Of a stretch of DNA of 6,416 bases, positions 1 through 5,064 are shown in pieces. The notes beneath the pieces are model-generated. The model saw only the letters and a program-made list of their open reading frames with translations, was not told where the DNA came from and searched no databases. The position numbers and the translations under genes were made by a program. Each line of letters starts with the position of its first letter. Positions within the stretch are counted from its first letter, which is position 1. Source of the stretch: Rhodospirillales bacterium (GTDB lineage: Bacteria > Pseudomonadota > Alphaproteobacteria > Acetobacterales > Acetobacteraceae); the NCBI GenBank assembly GCA_015654825.1, contig JAATGE010000355.1:1-6416 (forward strand), given 5' to 3'.

Positions 1-634
1 CTACGATGCCGCTGGCTACTAGCAACAATGCAGCCGGCGCATAGGAATAGGCGGCGAACGGCACCAGTGCGAACGCGGCGCCGGCGGCGACCAGGCCGGC
101 CCGGCGTGGTGGCGCGCCGCACCAGGTGCAGAACGTGAACTGCGCACATCCGATGACCAACAGCATGCCGGCGATCGGCTGGTATGTGAGCATGCCCAGC
201 ACGTGCACGATCCATAGGCTGGTGCCGAGGCCTACGAACAACGCCACCGCGCACAGCCGTTCCCAGGTGCCGCGCACGCCGGGGCTGGCGGCAACCGCAA
301 CGATCGCCGCAAGCATCAGCAGCAGCATCAGCCCGCGTGCCGCCGCCGGCTGCGGCAGGGCGGGAACCAGGCCGGAGATTTCCGCCAGCACGTAGGGCAG
401 CGGCCCATGCTGATCGACAAAATCGCGATACAGAATGCCGCCGGCGAGCAGCACGCGGCCGCCGACGATATGTTCCGTTTCGTCGATGAAATTCGCGAAC
501 CACAACGCATGCCAGGCGCGCCGGCAGAACAGCAGCGCGGCCAACACGGCCAACGTCGCGGCGGGCACGATCCTGCCAGCGTCGTGGCTCGACAAGGACC
601 GATGTGCGGGCAGCATCGCGGCGCGGTCAGACAT
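1..634 (-). CDS. GT-C-like membrane glycosyltransferase, third paralogue (partial, C-terminus off the left edge)
   Basis: An open frame runs from ATG at 634-632 to the window edge without a stop: 211 codons, beginning MSDRAAMLPA. TM1 is about residues 22-38. It is followed by the extracytoplasmic loop FIDETEH (Asp51-Glu52) and then ILYRDFVDQHGPLPYVL (67-83). An acidic DE pair just after TM1 followed by a YRDF..HGP motif is typical of GT-C transferases of the ArnT/PMT (GT39-like) group, where the acidic residue serves catalysis with a polyprenyl-phosphate sugar donor. Further hydrophobic segments lie near 101-116, 127-148, 152-170 and 180-210. It aligns without difficulty to the protein at 4966-3359 (very roughly 35-40% identity by eye), so a full length near 530 residues is expected. 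The start overlaps the stop of the YfhO-like gene by 8 bases (ATGTCTGA). No convincing Shine-Dalgarno is present, which suggests coupled translation. Seen: frame and motifs. Inferred: the reaction. The sugar and acceptor are unknown. Confidence 0.88.
   Translation of the reverse strand, partial: MSDRAAMLPAHRSLSSHDAGRIVPAATLAVLAALLFCRRAWHALWFANFIDETEHIVGGRVLLAGGILYRDFVDQHGPLPYVLAEISGLVPALPQPAAARGLMLLLMLAAIVAVAASPGVRGTWERLCAVALFVGLGTSLWIVHVLGMLTYQPIAGMLLVIGCAQFTFCTWCGAPPRRAGLVAAGAAFALVPFAAYSYAPAALLLVASGIV
627..634 (-). promoter_or_regulatory. 8-base stop/start overlap (ATGTCTGA) between YfhO-like gene and third GT-C gene
   Basis: The start codon at 634-632 lies just upstream of the TGA at 629-627 in another frame, giving ATGTCTGA. 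No strong Shine-Dalgarno is visible in the 25 bases before the ATG (only a GGGG about 9-13 bases away). Re-initiation by ribosomes finishing the upstream gene is the simplest reading. Confidence 0.6.
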
Positions 635-3362
635 CGCAGGGTTTGCCCCGGTTGCGGCCTTCGTTACGGAATGTCAGGCTTGCCACGACGGCCAGAAGCC
701 CAAGGCCGGTCGCCCCATAGGCCCAGCCAATATAGGGCGGACGATAGAAGAAGCGGATCAAGGAATTCCCCTGCGGCAAGTCGAGGGACTGGAAGATCGT
801 GTCATGCGCCCGCAACTCTTCGTGGCGCGTGTCGATCATGGCTGTCCAGCCGGGAAACAACAGTTCCCGACGGATCAGGATGTCGGGCGCGGTGCAGGCG
901 GCAGAAAGCGTGTCGCGTGACACTGGCCGTAGCTGACAATGGCCAGACAATGTCGAAAAATACGGGGCGGGATCGCCAAGTTCGTAGATGTCGGTGGTCT
1001 TGCTGCGATATACCAGGGCTGGAAGCGGCGCGTCGGTCTCGTAGCGCAGCGACAGCAGGGGAGCTAAGTCGCGGTGCAAGCCGTCGGGACCGGCGACGAC
1101 CGGCTTTGCCGCTGATTGCAACGGCCACAGCCAAACCACGACGTGATGCGTGGCGTTGATATAGTGCACCCTGAAAAGTAGTTGTTGGCCGGTGCTGACA
1201 TGCAAAGGCGTGTTGAACGTCGCCCATGCCAGATTGTTGTCGGCGGTGCGGGCGGCGGAGGCGTTGGCTTGCGCGCAGGCGGTGCCGCTGCACACGGAAA
1301 TCTGCAATGTACCGTCGGCCGCGCCGAAAAAAGTGCCAATTTGCACGCCGATACCGCGCACCACACCGTCCCTGAACCAGCCGGCCGGAAAGCTGCCTGC
1401 CAGGGCTTGGCCGTTCGCCAATATCACCGGCAAGTTGCGAGTGAGGCTGAGCGGCGGCCCGGAATTATCCGTGAATGGATAGGTGCCGGAGGGTGCGAGA
1501 ACATAACGTACGCCGAGTTTTTCGTAAGCGCGCAGCGCATCCCGTACCGGCATCCGTGGCGCGATGGCGTCGGTCAACAGGTCTTCGCCAGGGCCGGGGA
1601 CCCCCAGTGATTCGCCAAAAAACGTCACGCCGTCCATGGTGGCACTGATATGGGAATGGATATAGTCCACCCACGATTGCGGCACCGGCAGATAAATGTG
1701 GTTCACCGAAGCGATGCCGAAATAGGCGCCGTAATTTGCCGGCAACACCCACATGCTGAAGAAGCGCGACAGACCCAGCCGGTCGCGCAGGAAAGTAACC
1801 GGGCCAAGATCGAGTTTTGCACCGTGCGTCCCCGAGAGCACCGGCAAAGCGAACAGCAGCAGGCTGTTTGCGGTGACAAATGCGCACAGGGCGGTGCTGC
1901 GACGAACGCCGGGTGTTCGCGTCATCAGCACCGCGATCGCTGCGATACCGAACATGGCCAATGCCACGCTGCCGAGTGCGAACAACCCATATCCCCGGAC
2001 ATGGGTTGCCAGCAACGCGATATCGGAACTGCCGAGCATTATCGCGACGCCGGCCGCCGCCACGCACAGCGCGCCGGCGGCAAGCACTCTTGAGGCCGTC
2101 GGCACGCGGCCGCGGTGCCAGTCATCCAGCGCCAGACAGGCAAGGATGATCAGTGATATTTCCCAGCTCGGCGTGATATAGACGAAAAACATTGTCTGTT
2201 TAATGAACGGCAGCAGATTCAATGCGTCGGCAAACAGGTGCAGCCGCGCCGCCTTGCCCAGCGTAACGGCGCACCAGGCGACCAGCAGCCAGCGCAATCC
2301 GCGGTCGCGTCCGCCCGTCTGCAGCAGGCCCAGGCCGGCGAGGAATATCAGCAATAAATCGCAATAACCGCCATTGTGCCACCAGAGATTGGCCTGCTGC
2401 CCGAGCATTTCCGGGCCGTATAGCAGCGAGCCGTAAATATAGGGCAGCAGCAGCATGGCGTAGCTGCCCGGCAGCAGCGCTTCGCCGCTGTAATCGGCAT
2501 GCACGGACACGTAAGCGCGCGGCAGGAACTCGAGAAACGCCAGCCAGGCCGGGGCGGAGATCAGCAGGCCGGTGATGCCGCCGATGGTGATCCTGCCGGC
2601 CAGCCCCCGACCGCCCGGGCCGAAAGTGACGACCCGGTATAGCGCCCAGGCGAGCCCCAGCAGGCCGTCGAGGTAGGCGGTTTCGGGAAATCCGGCGGTA
2701 ATGGAAAATGCGATGGCGGCCGCGATCGCCAACCAGCCGCCGGGCTTTCCGTCACGTGTCTGCGCACGACACCGTTCGATGCCCAGCAGCAACAACGGCA
2801 AGAAGGCGACGGGCATGATCGGCGCATGGCTGAACCAGGCGAAGGTGCCGTTGAATTCGGCCATGACGGCGCCGAGCAGGGCGACGCGTCGCCCGACACC
2901 CAGTTGACGCAGCAGCGCCAGCATGCAGGTGGCGGTGACGATTTGCAGAACGAGTTTCAGATAGAGCACGCCGTCATCGAAATGCAGCAGCAGCACGAAG
3001 GGCAGAAACAGCGCGGAACACTGCATTTCCGCCGCCAGCGGCAGGCCGATGCCGGAATAGGGATTCCACCAGGGAACGATGCCGTGCAGCCAGTCCTCGG
3101 CGGCCAGGCGGCCGAGCGCTTGCGTGGTAATACCTGCATTGCCATCGACCCAGCCGGGAAATCCGGGCATCAGCTGCGTCTGCTGAGGTGGGTGAAGCGC
3201 CAGGTGGGACATCCAGTAAATCGGGTTGGCCGAGAGGAAGCCGAGCAGGGCGGGCAGGTGGACAATCAGCGGCAGCAAAATGATCGCCGCGGGTTCGATC
3301 CATCGGTGAGGCTGCCGCGAAGCCGGGTCGGTCGGGCGATGCAGGCAATCGTCTGGCGTCAT
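627..3362 (-). CDS. YfhO-like polytopic membrane protein (probable GT-C-type glycosyltransferase) with large C-terminal extracytoplasmic domain
   Basis: A complete 911-residue ORF starts MTPDDCLHRP. TM1 (about 24-44) is followed by a long loop containing GWVDGN (Asp73) and PWWNPYSGIGLPLAAEMQ (97-114). The 'WNPY..G.PL' pattern in the first loop is characteristic of the YfhO family (PF09586-like) and relatives. About 14 further hydrophobic segments fill residues 115-510. Residues 511-876 are mostly non-membrane and should face the periplasm. Within them, 640-750 resembles a beta-sandwich, carbohydrate-binding-like module (IGTFFGAADGTLQISVC...). The end matches the YfhO C-terminal signature: LLFPGWTAMID (835-845), a small beta domain, LPQGNSLIRFFYRPP (862-876), then a last TM (877-896). 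Cys691/Cys696 and Cys809/Cys823 could form disulfides. Family members are linked to glycosylation of cell-envelope polymers such as teichoic acids; the substrate here is unknown. It starts within an ATGA overlap with the gene upstream and overlaps the next by 8 bases. Family is fairly sure; biochemical role is inferred. Confidence 0.93.
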   Translation of the reverse strand: MTPDDCLHRPTDPASRQPHRWIEPAAIILLPLIVHLPALLGFLSANPIYWMSHLALHPPQQTQLMPGFPGWVDGNAGITTQALGRLAAEDWLHGIVPWWNPYSGIGLPLAAEMQCSALFLPFVLLLHFDDGVLYLKLVLQIVTATCMLALLRQLGVGRRVALLGAVMAEFNGTFAWFSHAPIMPVAFLPLLLLGIERCRAQTRDGKPGGWLAIAAAIAFSITAGFPETAYLDGLLGLAWALYRVVTFGPGGRGLAGRITIGGITGLLISAPAWLAFLEFLPRAYVSVHADYSGEALLPGSYAMLLLPYIYGSLLYGPEMLGQQANLWWHNGGYCDLLLIFLAGLGLLQTGGRDRGLRWLLVAWCAVTLGKAARLHLFADALNLLPFIKQTMFFVYITPSWEISLIILACLALDDWHRGRVPTASRVLAAGALCVAAAGVAIMLGSSDIALLATHVRGYGLFALGSVALAMFGIAAIAVLMTRTPGVRRSTALCAFVTANSLLLFALPVLSGTHGAKLDLGPVTFLRDRLGLSRFFSMWVLPANYGAYFGIASVNHIYLPVPQSWVDYIHSHISATMDGVTFFGESLGVPGPGEDLLTDAIAPRMPVRDALRAYEKLGVRYVLAPSGTYPFTDNSGPPLSLTRNLPVILANGQALAGSFPAGWFRDGVVRGIGVQIGTFFGAADGTLQISVCSGTACAQANASAARTADNNLAWATFNTPLHVSTGQQLLFRVHYINATHHVVVWLWPLQSAAKPVVAGPDGLHRDLAPLLSLRYETDAPLPALVYRSKTTDIYELGDPAPYFSTLSGHCQLRPVSRDTLSAACTAPDILIRRELLFPGWTAMIDTRHEELRAHDTIFQSLDLPQGNSLIRFFYRPPYIGWAYGATGLGLLAVVASLTFRNEGRNRGKPCDV
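3359..3362 (-). promoter_or_regulatory. ATGA stop/start overlap between second GT-C gene and YfhO-like gene
   Basis: ATG at 3362-3360 and TGA at 3361-3359 share bases (ATGA), a classic translational-coupling junction. The upstream sequence GGCGCACC is not a good Shine-Dalgarno, so re-initiation probably sets expression of the YfhO-like protein. Confidence 0.65.
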
Positions 3363-4966
3363 GGTGCGCCCGGTTCACCGGCGCCCGGGTCCATCCGGAC
3401 ATAAAGGCTCGGAAAATCGTTTTGCTGTCGGTAGTGCGCGGCCAGGAACGCGAACAGGCAGGGCACGTAGTCCCGCATGTCGTAGCGGTCCCATACCTTC
3501 CAATGATCGAAATAGATCAGCCGCGGCGGCGCTTTCGGCAGGTCGGCGCATAAATCGTGGGTCTGGCCGAACCAGGGCGCCTTTGCATAGGCGGCGTCCC
3601 AGGGCAGATAATAGAAATACCGGTCCATCGGCCGGCGATCGGCCGCCATGTAGACGCCGGGCGCATAGGGAACGACCAGGATCGGTTCATCCGGTGCTAC
3701 CAGCGCGCGGATGCGAACGAACTCCGGGGCCCAGGAGATACCGAGATCGACGCGTGGCACGTCCGCCATTTCGGCGCGCGTCATGGCAACTGGCGAACTC
3801 ACGGCGTGCCGTCCGGTCATTTCAGTTCCGACGATCACGAGCCCGACCAGCAGCGTGCCGGCGGCATGGCCGATCGGGCGCGGCACTTTCGGGCAGCGCA
3901 TCGAGGCGGCTGGCAGCGCCAGGCTGACCAGGCCGATGCCGGCGATCAGGAAAGATCCATTCTGGAACAACGGTCCGCCGCGCGCGCCCAACGCCAGCGT
4001 GCCCGCCAGACCGAGCAGGATAGGACCCGCCAAATGCCGGCGCGGCGGCGCCAGGTCCAGCACCAGCATCAGGAAAAACGAAACGGCGCAGCACAGCACG
4101 GCAAAAGTCTGCACCCGCGCCCAGGGTTGCCAGGCGGGCACCAGGCTGTGCCAGAAGTTGGCGAACGTGAATGTCATGAAATGCACGAAGACGAACTGGT
4201 TCTCCGCGAAATGAAAAGCCAGGTAGCCCGGCACGTCGCCGAACAGCAGCAGCCAGGCGAGAACGCAAAATCCAGCGGCAGCGGCGCCGGCGCAAAACGC
4301 CCGCGAGGCCGCGTACCCGCCCCGCCGCGCCAGCGCCCATATGGCGCTGGCGCTCAGCAGAACGATAGCTGGCCCAAATGAATAGGCGGTTGCAATGACC
4401 AGGGTGCCGCACGCACCGGCCAGGCCCGCGCGTGCGGGGCCGACGCCGACGCCGCGCCACGCCGGCACCACGCACAAGGCCAGCGCGGCCACCAGCAGGA
4501 ACCCGGCGATGGCGTGGTAATTCACCAGGTACAGGCCCTGCAGCAGCCATACGCTCGCGCTCAGGCCGAAGAACAGCGACACGGCCCAAAGCCGGGCGAT
4601 GCGGCCGGGCAGGGCAGGGGTGGTGGCCACGCACGCGCCTGCCGCCAATGCCAGGGCGGCACTGATCAGGCGGGCACCGTTCGGATGCCGCCAGCCGAAG
4701 ATCGCGCCGTACGCCTGCGTCAGCATGAAGGTAACCGGCCCGTGCTGGCTGACAAAAGTTCGATACAGAATGGCGCCCTGGTTCAGCATCCAGCCGCCGA
4801 GAAGATGTTCCGATTCATCGACGAAACCGATGAACCGGTAGCCGTGCCAGACGCGGATGGCGAAGAAGATGGCGGCAAGAACGGCAAGCGCCGAGGCCGC
4901 CAGCAATGCCGGCAGGCCGGCGCGCGTCGCTGCCGGAGAATAGATCGGAGGCGCCGCCGGGGTCAT
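3359..4966 (-). CDS. GT-C-like membrane glycosyltransferase, tandem copy B (complete)
   Basis: A 535-residue protein beginning MTPAAPPIYS. The frame stays open upstream to 5155 (63 more residues), but that stretch lies over the upstream gene, is arginine-rich and has no counterpart in the paralogues. The start at 4966 instead places TM1 (16-38) and loop FVDESEH (Asp50-Glu51) in register with the third copy (residues 51-52). ILYRTFVSQHGP (67-78) follows. The DE pair after TM1 points to the GT-C fold of ArnT/PMT-like enzymes, which use polyprenyl-phosphate sugars at the outer membrane face. Other hydrophobic segments lie at about 97-116, 125-142, 147-169, 181-205, 221-242, 285-304, 311-327, 336-353 and 366-382. 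A soluble C-terminal domain (about 385-535) carries YMAADRRPMDRYF, LPKAPPRLIYFDHWKVW and a Cys473/Cys503 pair also present in copy A. About 65-70% identical by eye to the gene at 5061-6416. Linked by ATGA overlaps to the small ORF before it and the YfhO-like gene after it. The specific sugar and acceptor are unknown. Confidence 0.92.
   Translation of the reverse strand: MTPAAPPIYSPAATRAGLPALLAASALAVLAAIFFAIRVWHGYRFIGFVDESEHLLGGWMLNQGAILYRTFVSQHGPVTFMLTQAYGAIFGWRHPNGARLISAALALAAGACVATTPALPGRIARLWAVSLFFGLSASVWLLQGLYLVNYHAIAGFLLVAALALCVVPAWRGVGVGPARAGLAGACGTLVIATAYSFGPAIVLLSASAIWALARRGGYAASRAFCAGAAAAGFCVLAWLLLFGDVPGYLAFHFAENQFVFVHFMTFTFANFWHSLVPAWQPWARVQTFAVLCCAVSFFLMLVLDLAPPRRHLAGPILLGLAGTLALGARGGPLFQNGSFLIAGIGLVSLALPAASMRCPKVPRPIGHAAGTLLVGLVIVGTEMTGRHAVSSPVAMTRAEMADVPRVDLGISWAPEFVRIRALVAPDEPILVVPYAPGVYMAADRRPMDRYFYYLPWDAAYAKAPWFGQTHDLCADLPKAPPRLIYFDHWKVWDRYDMRDYVPCLFAFLAAHYRQQNDFPSLYVRMDPGAGEPGAP
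3491..3550 (-). repeat. 60-base near-identical patch, copy in gene B
   Basis: Differs from 5193-5252 at only two of 60 bases. It encodes the C-terminal part around ADLPKAPPRLIYFDHWKVW. Third codon positions are conserved as well as the protein, unlike in most of the alignment of the two genes. Confidence 0.8.
4963..4966 (-). promoter_or_regulatory. ATGA stop/start overlap between small ORF and GT-C copy B
   Basis: The TGA (4965-4963) of the 33-codon small ORF overlaps the ATG (4966-4964) of copy B. A ribosome translating the small ORF would arrive exactly at the start of copy B, which supports choosing 4966 rather than the longer frame from 5155. Confidence 0.55.
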
Positions 4967-5064
4967 AAAGGTGCGCCGACCTCGTTCCACAACAAATATC
5001 GCGCGGAACCGCCCAGGGCGATGGCGTCGCGCCGGAAAATCGCGCCAAAATGTGCCGGCGTCAT
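4963..5064 (-). CDS. 33-residue small ORF fitted between the two tandem GT-C genes
   Basis: This frame runs from ATG (5064-5062) to TGA (4965-4963). It overlaps the stop of the upstream gene by ATGA and the start of the downstream gene by ATGA, filling the gap between tandem copies exactly. The peptide starts MTPAHFGAIFRRD and ends YLLWNEVGAPL; it has no signal peptide, cysteine or clear membrane segment, and I recognise no family. Codon composition is compatible with coding but not decisive: counted by hand, G+C is about 61%, 55% and 70% at positions 1, 2 and 3. Possible readings are a translational-coupling leader peptide, a small functional protein, or the remnant of a gene left by the duplication or by a deletion. 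Its first 16 bases match those of the YfhO-like gene at 12 positions, which would fit a remnant. The geometry is certain; that the peptide is made or useful is inference. Confidence 0.45.
   Translation of the reverse strand: MTPAHFGAIFRRDAIALGGSARYLLWNEVGAPL
4979..4985 (-). promoter_or_regulatory. Weak Shine-Dalgarno-like ACGAGGT before GT-C copy B
   Basis: Read on the minus strand, ACGAGGT precedes the ATG at 4966 by about 12 bases, longer than the ideal 5-9. It lies inside the small ORF. It gives modest support for initiation at 4966 in addition to coupling. Confidence 0.25.
5061..5064 (-). promoter_or_regulatory. ATGA stop/start overlap between GT-C copy A and small ORF
   Basis: TGA at 5063-5061 ends copy A, and ATG at 5064-5062 begins the small ORF. 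It is the same geometry as at 3359-3362, and the following bases (ATGACGCC) are the same too. Confidence 0.55.

Noticed and set aside
407..1159. 250-codon plus-strand ORF (with nested frame 435-920)
   Set aside because: It lies antisense to the third GT-C gene and the YfhO-like gene, both supported by homology. It is rich in Arg, Gly and Ala with no domain, as expected for an antisense shadow in GC-rich DNA.
2826..3404. 192-codon plus-strand ORF
   Set aside because: Antisense to the N-terminal half of the YfhO-like gene; no family features.
3557..4381. 274-codon plus-strand ORF rich in Gln, Arg and His
   Set aside because: Fully antisense to GT-C copy B, with low-complexity polar composition and no recognisable motif.
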